A stretch of 51,138 bases of DNA, from NCBI GenBank assembly GCA_018333785.1, contig JAGXSU010000196.1, positions 1-51,138 on the forward strand, given 5' to 3'. Shown here one piece after another: positions 1 to 9,136 of this stretch. Origin of the DNA: Methylomicrobium sp. Lineage in GTDB: Bacteria > Pseudomonadota > Gammaproteobacteria > Methylococcales > Methylomonadaceae. The notes beneath the pieces were generated by a model. The model saw nothing but the letters and a program-made list of their open reading frames with translations. It was not told the DNA's origin and ran no database searches. Numbering within the stretch: position 1 is the stretch's first letter; each line of letters starts with the position of its first letter. The position numbers were made by a program, and so were the translations under genes.

Positions 1-643
1 TCTGAGCATCACGATTGATGCGCCCCTGGCTTCCATGGGTTGTGCCGCCCTGCAGAGAAACCGCGTAGTCCCAATCGGCCTCTTTCTGGCCGTATTGCCC
101 CCAGCCTTCGTAGGTATCCTGACTGCCAAAGAAGCCGCCGATAGTGCCGCCCTTTAGTTCTCCACCGGTTTTGGTGATCACATTGATAACCCCGGTAGTT
201 GCGTCGCCCCCATAAAGCATCGATCCCGGACCGCGGATAATTTCGATATGAGCTATATTTTTGACCGGCATGGTCCAGGCAAACGGCTTACCACCAATTG
301 CGGTATTTCTAAGCGGAATGCCATTGACTAACACCAGGACTTGGGTGTTCGCCTCGGAATAGATACCCCGAAATCCAATCACTTGATTGCCCGCCCTGGC
401 ATTGCTGACATGAATACCGGGTAGATATTCCAAAATATCCTCTAACCGTCTGGCACCAATAGCCTCAATGTCTTTATCGGAAATGACAGAGGTCACGCTC
501 GGAGAAAGTTTTATTGGCAAAGGGTGGCCGGATGCTATCGAAATCATTTTCTCATTACCGTATATCAACTCCAAGTCATCCATTGCTTGGATGGAATCCG
601 GTAATAAAATGACGATAATTAGCAGTTGCTTTGTCATTTTCAT
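1..643 (-). CDS. TonB-dependent outer-membrane receptor, N-terminal part (cut by window edge)
   Basis: The reading frame is open to the left edge, so only the first 214 codons are visible. The protein starts MKMTKQLLIIVILLP, a short Sec-type signal peptide, behind a strong AGGTGGGG ribosome site. A TonB plug domain follows: PSVTSVISDKDIEAIGARR, then LEDILEYLPGIHVSNAR, VLVLVNGIPLR, IEIIRGPGSMLYGG and TGVINVITKTGG. This motif series is diagnostic of plug domains of TonB-dependent receptors, which import siderophores, cobalamin, metals or other scarce solutes across the outer membrane. The beta-barrel lies outside the window, so the substrate cannot be guessed. The gene has its own promoter-like sequence upstream and is not in an obvious operon. 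The family call is secure. Confidence 0.93.
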   Translation of the reverse strand, partial: MKMTKQLLIIVILLPDSIQAMDDLELIYGNEKMISIASGHPLPIKLSPSVTSVISDKDIEAIGARRLEDILEYLPGIHVSNARAGNQVIGFRGIYSEANTQVLVLVNGIPLRNTAIGGKPFAWTMPVKNIAHIEIIRGPGSMLYGGDATTGVINVITKTGGELKGGTIGGFFGSQDTYEGWGQYGQKEADWDYAVSLQGGTTHGSQGRINRDAQ

Positions 644-714
644 GCCACCCCACCTTTTGCAATTATTTATATTTTCTTACGATATTCTTAAAGCATTGAA
701 AATATGAATAATTG

Positions 715-744
715 TAGATACAGTTTAGTACATCTACTTGACAA
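715..744 (-). promoter_or_regulatory. Probable sigma-70 promoter of the TonB-dependent receptor
   Basis: On the minus strand TTGTCA (739-744) is followed after 18 bases by TATCTA (715-720), about 70 bases upstream of the receptor ATG at 643. The leader between them is very AT-rich. I looked for a Fur box and found no convincing match. Pattern only; the transcription start is not known. Confidence 0.4.
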
Positions 745-1139
745 TTAGTCTATACAACTGATTTGTACTGCGCAAGCTTTTTTACTTTCAGTTTACTACA
801 GACAGCAGCTTATCAAACCGCGCACACCTCCGGAAAAAGTCATATCACAACAGACCCATACGAACAGCCTTATTTTGATTTTGAATTCTACAGAGCCAAA
901 ATCTCGCCAAACGAGGACCCAATAAATTTAGTGCGAACGATTGCCGGTTTGCACTGAAACCTGCCTGGCAATATTCCTCTCCTCCTTCTGTGATTGACAC
1001 TAAAAACTCTTCACAAATCAAATTAGGGTTTTGAATAGTTTTTCTTAATAAATTAATAAATGATAGCTCTGCAGACTGAATGACAACATTTGATTCAATA
1101 AAACACGAGCAAAACTGACCCATTCGGAAGAGAGATATT
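745..1139. other. Gene-less stretch between receptor promoter and alpA-like gene
   Basis: Short open frames exist on both strands (763-957 plus, 845-1123 minus). They lack ribosome sites, recognisable domains and a coding-like composition. I see no RNA gene or clear hairpin here. The stretch borders an AlpA-like gene and an IS remnant, so it may be decayed accessory DNA. Confidence 0.4.
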
Positions 1140-1319
1140 ATGAATAAGCCAACTCTAATTTATCTTCGACCCAAATCAGCTGCTGAATATTTAGGCATAA
1201 GTATCGCTACATTCTGGCGCTTAGTCGCTAAAGGAAAAATTCCAACTGCTAAAATAAGCGCTCGCGCGACCGTCTGTAAACGTGAAGATCTTGATGCGCT
1301 GATTGACTCTACAATGTAA
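1140..1319 (+). CDS. AlpA-like small helix-turn-helix DNA-binding protein (59 aa)
   Basis: ATG at 1140 is preceded by a GGAAGAGAG ribosome site; the frame stops with TAA at 1317-1319. The product reads MNKPTLIYLRPKSAAEYLGI, then SIATFWRLVAKGKIPTAKIS and a C-terminal CKREDLDALIDSTM. The series 'AAEYLGIS.ATFWRLV..GKIP....' followed by 'REDLDALI' is the layout of the MerR/excisionase-type HTH (AlpA / HTH_17 group). Family members are phage or island regulators that control excision or transcription. No integrase is visible in the window, so this is probably an orphan left from an integrated element. It sits next to a decayed insertion sequence and about 1.7 kb from a tRNA cluster, a common integration neighbourhood. 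The family call is good; the target is unknown. Confidence 0.75.
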   Translation: MNKPTLIYLRPKSAAEYLGISIATFWRLVAKGKIPTAKISARATVCKREDLDALIDSTM

Positions 1320-1405
1320 GGACTCATTATCAGATTCAAACGACTGCCCGCTATTGCCGAACGAATCGGCTTTTTGGCAACATTAACCTGGATAGTATTG
1401 AACAA

Positions 1406-2696
1406 GGCCAGAAATTCCGCATAATAGAAGAAAAAACCTTTAAGTGGCTGAATCCTCTGAACCGGTGCTACAGGTAATCCGACGGCTGCAGTTCGAGCTC
1501 TTTGAGGTATTTGACCAACACCAAACTGACTATTCGGTTCTCCCGCAAGATCGTTCCATCTGCTCGGCAGCTGGATGATCGCTTCGCTTTTGATCCGGAT
1601 TGGCCAGTCGAATGAAAAAGCTCCAGCTGTTATAAATCAGCGCAGTAATCCTAGCCATCGCACGTCAACGCATTAGCTTTTGGATGGTAAAACAGCCTCC
1701 GTGGCTTTTCAACTCGTCGAAGTTGTTTTCATCGTCGGCGCGATTCCGGTAGAACCGAACGACGCTCAGATTTCGCCTCCAGTGAAGTCATCAAGACACT
1801 GTTTTCGTAGTCATCCACCCAGTCGCAGCCTCGCATGAGCCGATCGAGGGAGCCGCGCCAGCCAGTTTTCACCGCAAGCCTTTGAGCCATTTCCATATCC
1901 CGAGCGCGCTTGTTAGGAGGCCATCTGCTTACCGCTCCGGACTTCCACTTCCAGAATCAAGCGCAGAATAGCGATCAGATCGATAAAATAGGTGTGCGAC
2001 GGGCGTCCCGACTTAGGCAGGTTGCCACCGACTTTTGCACCTTACTGATGCCGGAAACCGTCTTATTCGTGGCAGCACCGCTTCCGGAACCCAGGACTCG
2101 ACCGACACCGGCGCATAGACACGATCAAGACTCACTGGGGACAAAAGAAAGCTATCCTCTTTCGATCGTTTGCTGAAACTAAACCTCATCGAGTCTACGC
2201 TGACCACCGTGCTCATGCCTAAAAAACCGGGATTGATGCCATCACCCCGCAAGGCATTGATGCGCACTTAACGCTGAAGATCGGGGAGTACCGACGCTAA
2301 GACGACTCCCACTACATCAGTTTTGATCGGCGCATTAGACTCGTCCACTGTAATGATCACTTGGAGACCTCGTTAAACAAGCCAGTGACTGACATGAAGG
2401 TAAACAATAAAAATCGACAACTGACTCAGCGGCGGCACCGCTGCTTGGTGATTCCATTCGACATGAATACGTCCCCCAAAGGTATCGACCACAACAGGCT
2501 ATTCTCCGGGGTTAAATACTTTCGATTGAGTTTCACCCATTGGCAAAGTCATGATCTCTTGCAGAATTGCCTCACTCTCCCGTAAATTCAATGATTTAGG
2601 ACAGTTTAACAAGTTTCTAACTGCTCTTTTTAGGTGAAACAGAGACGTTAAAAGTTAGGGAAACGGTAACATATAACAAGTTGCTGAAATCTGGCC
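1406..2696 (-). mobile_element. Decayed IS1380-type insertion sequence remnant (about 1.3 kb)
   Basis: Fragments of one transposase can be read in order on the minus strand across this interval, in changing frames. Imperfect terminal inverted repeats may bound it: GGCCAGAAATTCCGC at 1406-1420, and GGCCAGATTTCAGC reading inward from the other end (complement of 2683-2696). No target-site duplication is visible. The remnant is shorter than an intact element of the family, which suggests an internal deletion as well as frameshifts. Element identity rests on recollected family motifs, so the group is more certain than any specific IS name. Confidence 0.7.
1450..2640 (-). pseudogene. Frameshifted IS1380-family DDE transposase
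   Basis: Reading the minus strand from about 2640 downward gives pieces of an N-terminal region: ESEAILQEIMTLPMGETQS, then after a stop VVVDTFGGRIHVEWNHQAAV and PPLSQLSIFI. Next come SNAPIKTDVVGVVLASVL and INALRGDGINPGFLGMS. Near the other end the C-terminal DDE region survives as FYRNRADDENNFDELKSHGG, then ITALIYNSWSFFIRLANPD and LVLVKYLKELELQPSDYL. 'R.RAD.EN..DELK' carries the catalytic glutamate context, and 'YN.WS.F.RLA.PD' is a family hallmark. Several in-frame stops and frame changes separate the pieces, and most of the central catalytic domain is missing or unreadable. It cannot encode an active transposase. Confidence 0.75.
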
Positions 2697-2951
2697 CACA
2701 ATACCCGCGCACCTTCTGACGGTTTCTGCAGCTGATGGAGAAAACAACAAGACATTAGTGCACAGATAGTCACATAATGGAAAATATGAAAGACAGAATC
2801 AGGAATGACCTAGAGACAGGCAGACAAAGTGGTCGCGAAACTGATTGCCGAACACGAGGGCAGGAAGTGCGCTTAAAAATGGCACAAATGAATATAAATT
2901 GCGTTTTTGCACAAAGCGACATTGAACGCGACATTACTAAAGTTGAAGACC

Positions 2952-2981
2952 AAAAAAAAGGCCTAGCATTTCTGCTAAGCC
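2952..2981 (-). terminator. Rho-independent terminator after the csrA-tRNA run
   Basis: On the minus strand an 8-bp stem GGCTTAGC / GCTAGGCC with a 6-base loop is followed directly by eight Ts. It lies just past the 3' end of tRNA-Asn and is the natural end of the minus-strand tRNA (and possibly csrA) transcript. Confidence 0.85.
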
Positions 2982-2992
2982 CTTATCTTGAT

Positions 2993-3068
2993 TGGCTCCC
3001 CCGGACGGGCTCGAACCGCCGACCTAGTGATTAACAGTCACCCGCTCTACCGACTGAGCTACAGGGGA
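2993..3068 (-). tRNA. tRNA-Asn (anticodon GTT)
   Basis: A full cloverleaf can be drawn on the minus strand. The acceptor stem is TCCCCTG with CGGGGGA, followed by discriminator G and encoded CCA. The D arm contains AGCTCAGTCGGTAGAGC, the anticodon loop CTGTTAA gives GTT, and the T arm contains GGTTCGAGC. Length is 76 bases. It is the last tRNA before the terminator. Confidence 0.95.
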
Positions 3069-3084
3069 ATAACTTTTTTAAAAT

Positions 3085-3161
3085 TGGCGCGCCCGGAGAG
3101 ATTCGAACTCCCGACCGCTCGGTTCGTAGCCGAGTACTCTATCCAGCTGAGCTACGGGCGC
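3085..3161 (-). tRNA. tRNA-Arg (anticodon ACG)
   Basis: Minus-strand cloverleaf of 77 bases: acceptor GCGCCCG with CGGGCGC, discriminator G and encoded CCA. The D arm contains AGCTCAGCTGGATAGAG, the anticodon loop CTACGAA reads ACG (A34 expected to become inosine), and the T arm contains GATTCGAAT-type sequence. The Ser-Arg order downstream of csrA matches the serV-argV arrangement of enteric bacteria. Confidence 0.95.
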
Positions 3162-3223
3162 TTAATTTAGCCGCTTATTATCTTTTCTTATTATTTTTTT
3201 GTCAAGCTTTATCTTACTAAATT

Positions 3224-3315
3224 TGGCGGAGAGTGAGGGATTCGAACCCTCGATGGGAGTTAAAGCCCATACTCCCTTAGCAGGGGAGCGCCTTCAGCCT
3301 CTCGGCCAACTCTCC
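3224..3315 (-). tRNA. tRNA-Ser (anticodon GCT)
   Basis: Minus-strand class II tRNA of 92 bases: acceptor GGAGAGT paired with ACTCTCC, discriminator G and encoded CCA. It has an extended variable arm, and the anticodon loop CTGCTAA gives GCT. It begins only a few bases after the csrA stop codon, as in other gammaproteobacteria. Confidence 0.95.
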
Positions 3316-3322
3316 AAATTTT

Positions 3323-3514
3323 TTACTCTTGGGAACCTGTCGACTCTGACTGTTCTTTTTTAATTCTTTCGTATATTTCTTCTCTGTGAACAGAGACTTC
3401 TTTTGGTGCGTTTACACCGATGCGAACCTGATTTCCTTTAACCCCAAGAACAGTGACAGTTACTTCATCACCAATCATAAGAGTCTCTCCTACCCGACGA
3501 GTCAAGATAAGCAT
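3323..3514 (-). CDS. csrA: Carbon storage regulator CsrA/RsmA
   Basis: CsrA is a small homodimeric RNA-binding protein. It binds GGA motifs in mRNA leaders and changes translation or stability; small RNAs controlled by a GacA/UvrY regulator titrate it. The 63-residue product has the family sequence from the start ([18 protein letters not shown]) and the conserved [20 protein letters not shown] that forms the RNA-binding edge, including the key arginine in VHREEI. The tail is short and acidic. A GGGAGAAG ribosome site precedes the ATG. It lies downstream of lysC and directly before the Ser-Arg-Asn tRNAs, the classic gammaproteobacterial position. A GacA-type regulator is found at the far right of this window. 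Identification is secure. Confidence 0.98.
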   Translation of the reverse strand: MLILTRRVGETLMIGDEVTVTVLGVKGNQVRIGVNAPKEVSVHREEIYERIKKEQSESTGSQE

Positions 3515-3544
3515 GGCTTCTCCCTTTTGTATTTTAAAATATAG

Positions 3545-3560
3545 ACTGCATTCATGCAGT
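3545..3560. repeat. Small perfect hairpin between lysC and csrA
   Basis: ACTGCA-TTCA-TGCAGT is a 6-bp perfect inverted repeat with a 4-base loop, 30-45 bases upstream of the csrA start and about 40 bases after the lysC stop. It has no T-run, so it may be a weak terminator, a leader structure of csrA mRNA or a protein site. No preference can be given. Confidence 0.35.
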
Positions 3561-3607
3561 AACCAACCAAGACGATAATTATATCAGATTAAATAGATAA
3601 ATAAAGC

Positions 3608-4837
3608 CTAACTTTCCTGGGGCTTATGCGCTAAGTCGAAAGCCTCGTGCAAAGCCCTCACCCCAAGTTCGAGGTATTTTTCATCTACAACAACTGAAAT
3701 TTTAATTTCCGATGTGGAAATCATACGAATATTAATATTTTCCTGCGCCAGGGTTTTAAACATGGTACTGGCAATGCCTGCATGAGATCGCATGCCGACC
3801 CCTACTATGGATATTTTGACAATCTTATCGTCGCCCGTTACAGCCTTGGCATTAAGTTCACTGCAAATGGAATCCAGTATTTCTTTAGCTTTCGGATAAT
3901 CGTTTCGATTGACTGTAAAGGTAAAATCCGTCGTTAAGTCGCCCGCAATATTCTGAATAATCATGTCGATTTCAATATTTGCATCGGCGATAGGACCCAG
4001 AATTTTAAAGGCTACTCCAGGTAAATCGGGAACACCGGTGATAGTCAGTTTCGCCTCGTCCCGGTTGAATGCGATGCCGGATATTAAAGCTTGTTCCATT
4101 TGATCTTCCTCGTAGGTTATAAGGGTCCCGGGACCATCTTGAAATGATGATAAAACTCTCAATGCCACGTTATATTTACCGGCAAATTCAACTGATCTGA
4201 TTTGAAGCACTTTAGAGCCAAGACTGGCCATTTCCAACATTTCCTCAAACGTAATTTTATCCAATCGGCGGGCATTGGGCACCACCCTGGGATCTGTTGT
4301 GTAAACTCCGTCAACATCGGTATAAATATGACATTCATCCGCTTTGAGTGCTGCCGCCAACGCAACCGCTGTTGTGTCAGAACCGCCGCGTCCTAATGTG
4401 GTGATATTGTCGTCTTCGTCGACACCTTGAAAGCCAGCGACCACAACGACCCGACCAAAATCAAGATCTTTACGCATACGCGCATCATCAATTTTACGAA
4501 TTCTAGCTTTGGTGAAACTGCTGTCGGTTAAAATCTTCACCTGACTTCCGGTATATGAACAAGCCGGACACCCCAGATCGTGCAGCGCCATGCTTAACAA
4601 GGACATTGTGACTTGTTCGCCAGTCGAGACCAGAACATCCAATTCCCGGGAACTGGGTGACTGCTGTATGTCTTTGGCTAAACCTATCAGTCGATTAGTT
4701 TCTCCGCTCATTGCCGAGACAACCACGACCAATTGGTGGCCTTGATCATGTACTTTTTTAACGCGTTCAGCGACCGCTTTGATTCGCTCAACCGAACCGA
4801 CAGACGTACCGCCAAATTTGTAGACGTATAATGCCAT
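3608..4837 (-). CDS. lysC: Aspartate kinase
   Basis: Aspartokinase phosphorylates L-aspartate, the first step toward lysine, methionine, threonine and diaminopimelate. The 409-residue protein begins with the amino-acid-kinase signature KFGGTSVG (residues 7-14). It also has the nucleotide-binding TTLGRGGSDTTAVALAAAL and the conserved YTDVDGVYTTDPR. Two C-terminal ACT domains follow: KLTITGVPDLPGVAFKILG, then KISIVGVGMRSHAGIA. These are the usual feedback-inhibition domains that bind lysine and/or threonine. Length matches the single-function class. The gene is 18 bases behind alaS and ahead of csrA, an order also known from pseudomonads. Identification is secure; which amino acid inhibits it is not visible. 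Confidence 0.97.
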   Translation of the reverse strand: MALYVYKFGGTSVGSVERIKAVAERVKKVHDQGHQLVVVVSAMSGETNRLIGLAKDIQQSPSSRELDVLVSTGEQVTMSLLSMALHDLGCPACSYTGSQVKILTDSSFTKARIRKIDDARMRKDLDFGRVVVVAGFQGVDEDDNITTLGRGGSDTTAVALAAALKADECHIYTDVDGVYTTDPRVVPNARRLDKITFEEMLEMASLGSKVLQIRSVEFAGKYNVALRVLSSFQDGPGTLITYEEDQMEQALISGIAFNRDEAKLTITGVPDLPGVAFKILGPIADANIEIDMIIQNIAGDLTTDFTFTVNRNDYPKAKEILDSICSELNAKAVTGDDKIVKISIVGVGMRSHAGIASTMFKTLAQENINIRMISTSEIKISVVVDEKYLELGVRALHEAFDLAHKPQES

Positions 4838-4855
4838 TCTTGATTTTTCCCTGGT

Positions 4856-7471
4856 TTAAGAACTTAACTGTTGTTCAACCCATTTCGGAATGGCACTTAA
4901 TGCCTCATCCAAATGTGTGGGGTCATTCCCGCCTGCCTGAGCCATGTCGGGACGACCGCCCCCTTTGCCGCCTACTTTGGAAGCGACTTGATTGACCAGA
5001 TCTCCGGCTTTGATACGTGACGTTTGATCTGGTGAAACACCGGCAATCAGACTGACTTTACCATCAGCAACAGTCGCAAGCACTACTGCAGAGGAGCCTA
5101 ATTTATTGCGCAACTGATCGACCATCTCTCGCATGGACTTTGGATCAATGCCATCCAAACGCACTGCCAATACTTTTACACCTTCGATATCGATGGCTTG
5201 CGACGATAATTCAGTCCCGGCAGAGCTGGCTAGTTTTGACTTGAGCTTTTCCAGCTCTTTTTCCAGCTGCTTGTATTTTTCAACCAGCTGCTCCACTTTT
5301 TCGTAGGCCTTATCTTGTGGTGCTTTCATCAAGCCGGCGATCAGCGATAAGGCTTTCTCTCTGGAGTCCAGCCAATCCATTGCAGATTTTCCGGTAACAG
5401 CCTCAATCCGTCTTATTCCCGCAGCCACCCCGGTTTCACTGACTATCTTGAACAAACCAATATCGCCCGAACGATTAACATGGGTACCACCGCACAACTC
5501 AACCGAAAAATCACCGATTTTCAAAACCCTTACTTCATCGCCGTATTTTTCGCCAAATAACGCCATTGCTCCTTCCTGCATGGCTGATTCCTTGTCCATC
5601 ACCTCGGCAATTACCGGATCATTCAAGCGTATATGGTCATTAACCAACTGTTCAATCGTGTTTAACTCACTCTCAGTAACAGGCTCAAAATGAGCAAAGT
5701 CAAAACGAAGCCGTTCGGAATTAACCAAAGAACCTTTTTGGACAACGTGTTCACCTAAAGTTTTTCGCAGCGCCGCATGCAGTAAATGTGTAGCCGAATG
5801 ATTGAGTTCCGTGGCCTTGCGATTATTCATATCGACTTTAGCAAGGCAGGTTTGATTTAAACTCAAGCTACCGGCTATGACGATGCCTCGATGAAGAAAC
5901 TGATCACCAGCCTGCTTTTGTGTCGTATCAACGCGAAAAACTGAAGTATTGACTTCCAGCAATCCGCAATCACCCGCCTGCCCTCCCGACTCACCGTAAA
6001 AAGGCGTTTTATCTAGCACGACAATACCCTCTTCTCCTTCATTAAGAGACTCAACGGCTTGTCCTGACTTGAATAATCCGACGATTTTCGCTTGATCTTC
6101 AAGGAGATGATAACCGGTAAACTCGGTAGCCCCTTCGATAGCGATTGCGTTTTTATAATCCGTACCAAAATTGCTGGCGGCTCTTGCCCTATCCCGCTGG
6201 GCCGCCATTTCGGTTTCAAACCCGGCATGATCAACGGTTAAATGATTTTCACGCGCAAAATCGGCGGTCAAATCAACAGGAAAACCATAGGTATCGTAAA
6301 GTTGAAAAACCACTTCGCCGGGTATCGTAGCGCCCTCTAACTTGGCAACGCAGGCTTCGAGAATCTTCATGCCTTGCTCAAGCGTTTCAGCAAAACGTTC
6401 TTCTTCTTTTTTTAGAACGCGCTCAACTTGTTCTCGGGCATTAACCAGTTCGGGGTAGGCTTCGCCCATCACATCAGCCAACGGAGCGACCAGTTTGTAA
6501 AAGAAAATATCTCTTATACCCAGGCGGTAACCATGCCGAATGGCTCGTCTTATGATACGGCGCAGTACATAACCCCGCCCTTCATTCGATGGCATCACTC
6601 CGTCAGTCACCAGAAACGCGCAGGAGCGGATATGATCGGCTATGACGCGTAACGAGCTGTTAGTCACATCATTGGTCCCGGCCAAGCGCGCTGCTGCCTG
6701 GAGTAACTGCTTAAACAAATCAATTTCATAGTTACTGTGGACGTGCTGCATCACTGCCGATATACGCTCCAACCCCATACCGGTATCTACCGAAGGTTTA
6801 GGCAAAGGGTGAAGCTGACCGTCTTTATCGCGGTCATATTGCATGAATACGAGATTCCAGATCTCGATATAACGATCGCCTTCTTCATCAGGCGAGCCCG
6901 GAGGACCGCCCGGAATACCGTCACCGTGATCATAAAATATTTCACTGCAGGGACCACAAGGACCCACATCACCCATCGCCCAGAAATTATCTTTTGCGCC
7001 TATCCTGGAAAATCGTTCAGGATCGACACCTATGTCTTGCAGCCAGATCTTTTCAGCTTCAGGATCTTCCTCGAAAACCGTTATCCAGAGTTTTGAAGCC
7101 GGAATGTTCAGCTCTTGGGTTAAAAACTCCCAGGCCAGTTTAATTGCGTCTTCTTTGAAGTAGTCGCCAAAGCTGAAGTTACCCAACATTTCAAAGAAAG
7201 TGTGGTGACGGGCCGTATAGCCGACATTTTCCAAATCATTATGTTTACCACCCGCCCGGACACAACGCTGACTGGTGACGGCACGGGTGTAGTCACGGTG
7301 TTCGCGTCCTAAAAATACATCCTTGAACTGCACCATACCGGCATTGGTAAAAAGCAGTGTGGGATCGTTACCGGGAACCAAAGAACTGGAAGGTTGAACG
7401 GAGTGTCCGCGATTCTGAAAGAAACCCAGAAAGGCAGAGCGCAATTCGGCGCTGGTCATATTTTTCATCAT
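4856..7471 (-). CDS. alaS: Alanyl-tRNA synthetase
   Basis: This enzyme charges tRNA-Ala and clears mischarged Ser- or Gly-tRNA-Ala. The 871-residue product is the usual bacterial length. The class II catalytic domain is N-terminal, with [36 protein letters not shown] and [15 protein letters not shown]. The editing domain shows the zinc ligands [13 protein letters not shown] and [13 protein letters not shown]. The C-terminal C-Ala region ends with [14 protein letters not shown]. Starts at 7471 and two codons later are both possible and neither has a strong ribosome site; translation may be coupled to recX, which ends 24 bases upstream. It sits in the conserved recA-recX-alaS order. Confidence 0.98.
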   Translation of the reverse strand: MMKNMTSAELRSAFLGFFQNRGHSVQPSSSLVPGNDPTLLFTNAGMVQFKDVFLGREHRDYTRAVTSQRCVRAGGKHNDLENVGYTARHHTFFEMLGNFSFGDYFKEDAIKLAWEFLTQELNIPASKLWITVFEEDPEAEKIWLQDIGVDPERFSRIGAKDNFWAMGDVGPCGPCSEIFYDHGDGIPGGPPGSPDEEGDRYIEIWNLVFMQYDRDKDGQLHPLPKPSVDTGMGLERISAVMQHVHSNYEIDLFKQLLQAAARLAGTNDVTNSSLRVIADHIRSCAFLVTDGVMPSNEGRGYVLRRIIRRAIRHGYRLGIRDIFFYKLVAPLADVMGEAYPELVNAREQVERVLKKEEERFAETLEQGMKILEACVAKLEGATIPGEVVFQLYDTYGFPVDLTADFARENHLTVDHAGFETEMAAQRDRARAASNFGTDYKNAIAIEGATEFTGYHLLEDQAKIVGLFKSGQAVESLNEGEEGIVVLDKTPFYGESGGQAGDCGLLEVNTSVFRVDTTQKQAGDQFLHRGIVIAGSLSLNQTCLAKVDMNNRKATELNHSATHLLHAALRKTLGEHVVQKGSLVNSERLRFDFAHFEPVTESELNTIEQLVNDHIRLNDPVIAEVMDKESAMQEGAMALFGEKYGDEVRVLKIGDFSVELCGGTHVNRSGDIGLFKIVSETGVAAGIRRIEAVTGKSAMDWLDSREKALSLIAGLMKAPQDKAYEKVEQLVEKYKQLEKELEKLKSKLASSAGTELSSQAIDIEGVKVLAVRLDGIDPKSMREMVDQLRNKLGSSAVVLATVADGKVSLIAGVSPDQTSRIKAGDLVNQVASKVGGKGGGRPDMAQAGGNDPTHLDEALSAIPKWVEQQLSS

Positions 7472-7495
7472 GATAGTGTTTACAAGTCTTGGAAC

Positions 7496-7954
7496 TTATT
7501 CAAATCGTATGTTTAATGTCTTAAACAAGGCGCTGACCATGGAACCGGTAAAACCTCGTTGTTGCAAGAAACGGCTGCGTCTAGCCCACTCATTAGGGGT
7601 TATAACGGTCTCTTGTGAAAACTTTTTCTCATAAACCTTGGCTATAACATCCATCCAGCTGTCTGCCGTTTCATCAAGCACAGAATCCATGTCAAAATCA
7701 TCAATACCCGCCTGATTTAACTCATACTCAATTCGCTTGGGCCCATAACCTTTTAAAATGCGCTGCCGAGTAAAACTCTCCGCATAACGTTGTTCATTCA
7801 GGTAGTTATCGGCTAGCAATTGCGCAAGCACTTCATTGATCGATGAAAGTTCGAATCCTTTGACTTTCAACTTTCTGATTAACTCCAACACGCTGTGATC
7901 TCGTCGTGCAAGCAGTTGCAAACAAATCGCTTTAATCCTTTTTTTTGATTCCAT
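7496..7954 (-). CDS. recX: Regulatory protein RecX
   Basis: RecX binds RecA filaments and limits their extension and ATPase activity. The 152-residue protein has the helical-repeat features of the family: 'CLQLLARRDHSVLELIRKL' near residues 11-29, 'NYLNEQRYAESFTRQRILKG' style residues in the middle (LNEQRYAESF), and YGPKRIEYELNQAGID. It lies 25 bases downstream of recA and is probably co-transcribed with it. Length and position fit the family well. Confidence 0.95.
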   Translation of the reverse strand: MESKKRIKAICLQLLARRDHSVLELIRKLKVKGFELSSINEVLAQLLADNYLNEQRYAESFTRQRILKGYGPKRIEYELNQAGIDDFDMDSVLDETADSWMDVIAKVYEKKFSQETVITPNEWARRSRFLQQRGFTGSMVSALFKTLNIRFE

Positions 7955-7979
7955 TCAACTTTCTGCGACCAAGTTTTAC

Positions 7980-9017
7980 TTACTCTTCTGTAAGCGTATC
8001 GTCCGCAACACTTTCGATCAAACTGACTTTACCAAACGCTTCGTTTCTGATTTTTTCTTCAATTTCCTTGGCTTTATCGGCATGTTCCCTAAAATATTGT
8101 TTAGCGTTATCCTTGCCTTGCCCAATCTTTTCATCACCGTAACTGTACCAGGAACCGGCTTTTTGGATAAATCCGTAGGTGACACCGAGATCTACCAGTT
8201 CTCCGAAAAATGAGACGCCTTCACCGTAGAGAATTTCAAATTCCGCCTGTTTAAAGGGAGGAGCCACTTTGTTTTTGACGACTTTTACACGGGTTTCGTT
8301 GCCGATAACTTCCTCGCCTTTTTTGACCGAGCCTATCCTGCGAATATCCAGGCGCACTGACGCATAAAATTTCAGCGCGTTGCCGCCTGTAGTCGTTTCA
8401 GGGTTGCCGAACATCACACCGATTTTCATACGAATTTGATTGATGAAAATGACCAGTGTATTGGATCGTTTGATATTGGCGGTCAGCTTTCTCAATGCCT
8501 GGGACATTAAGCGCGCCTGCAATCCCATGTGGGAATCACCCATATCACCCTCTATTTCAGCTTTGGGTGTCAGTGCTGCAACCGAATCAACCACCACGAT
8601 ATCAACAGCGCCGGAGCGTACCAGCATATCCGTTATTTCTAAAGCCTGCTCGCCGGTATCGGGTTGTGAAACCAGCAAATCATCGACATTCACACCAATT
8701 TTTTCAGCATAACTGGGATCCAACGCATGTTCAGCATCGACGAATGCTGCTGTGCCACCTAATTTTTGAATTTGGGCAATGACGGATAAGGTCAGCGTTG
8801 TTTTCCCGGAAGATTCCGGACCGTAAATCTCAACGATACGGCCTCGAGGCAAACCGCCACACCCCAAAGCAATATCCAAGGTCAAAGAACCGGTGGAGAC
8901 GACTTGAATATCGCGGGAAGCAGTACTATCTCCCATTCGCATGACAGAGCCTTTACCAAATTGCTTTTCAATTTGTAATAATGCGGCACTCAACGCTTTT
9001 TTCTTGTTCTCGTCCAT
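7980..9017 (-). CDS. recA: Recombinase RecA
   Basis: RecA forms filaments on single-stranded DNA, performs strand exchange and triggers LexA self-cleavage. With the start at 9017 the protein has 345 residues and begins [20 protein letters not shown], as in homologues. Walker A is GPESSGKTT (residues 66-74) and Walker B is [12 protein letters not shown]. The L2 DNA-binding loop region contains [17 protein letters not shown]. The frame can be extended upstream to a TTG at 9044, but the AGGCAGGA ribosome site directly before 9017 and family alignment favour the shorter form. It heads the recA-recX-alaS-lysC-csrA run. A palindrome lies in the promoter region. Confidence 0.98.
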   Translation of the reverse strand: MDENKKKALSAALLQIEKQFGKGSVMRMGDSTASRDIQVVSTGSLTLDIALGCGGLPRGRIVEIYGPESSGKTTLTLSVIAQIQKLGGTAAFVDAEHALDPSYAEKIGVNVDDLLVSQPDTGEQALEITDMLVRSGAVDIVVVDSVAALTPKAEIEGDMGDSHMGLQARLMSQALRKLTANIKRSNTLVIFINQIRMKIGVMFGNPETTTGGNALKFYASVRLDIRRIGSVKKGEEVIGNETRVKVVKNKVAPPFKQAEFEILYGEGVSFFGELVDLGVTYGFIQKAGSWYSYGDEKIGQGKDNAKQYFREHADKAKEIEEKIRNEAFGKVSLIESVADDTLTEE

Positions 9018-9057
9018 TATGTCCTGCCTTTTAGTCAACCCCAAAAATGGCGTTTAT

Positions 9058-9073
9058 TATGCCATAGGGCATA
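9058..9073 (-). promoter_or_regulatory. Palindrome in the recA promoter region, candidate SOS operator
   Basis: TATGCC-CTAT-GGCATA is a perfect 6-bp inverted repeat with a 4-base centre, 41-56 bases upstream of the recA ATG. It overlaps a CATAAT-like -10 box on the minus strand, so a bound repressor would block the promoter. In Escherichia coli recA the LexA box occupies the same place. The sequence is not the CTGT-N8-ACAG LexA box, and I found no such box here, so a LexA role is inference. Confidence 0.35.
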
Positions 9074-9136
9074 TGTTTAACACAGCTAATATTGCCGGGC
9101 AATGCATGATGAAAAGCACGTTAAACAGCCTGCCGC

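Noticed and set aside
845-1123. 92-codon minus-strand ORF between the receptor and the AlpA-like gene
   Set aside because: No recognisable family, no ribosome site, and composition like surrounding non-coding DNA.
2777-3034. 85-codon plus-strand ORF overlapping the tRNA-Asn and its terminator
   Set aside because: It runs antisense through a terminator and a tRNA and has no domain or ribosome site; it is a chance frame.
1-3315. tRNA-associated integration with attL/attR direct repeats
   Set aside because: I looked for copies of the tRNA 3' ends in the first 3 kb and saw none, and there is no integrase.
3515-3607. Lysine riboswitch or similar leader linked to lysC
   Set aside because: The spacer is downstream of lysC and too short; the alaS-lysC gap is only 18 bases, leaving no room for a riboswitch.
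9018-9044. Upstream TTG extension of RecA by nine codons
   Set aside because: The extension has no homology, while AGGCAGGA before the ATG at 9017 and the family N-terminus MDENKKKAL fit the shorter protein.
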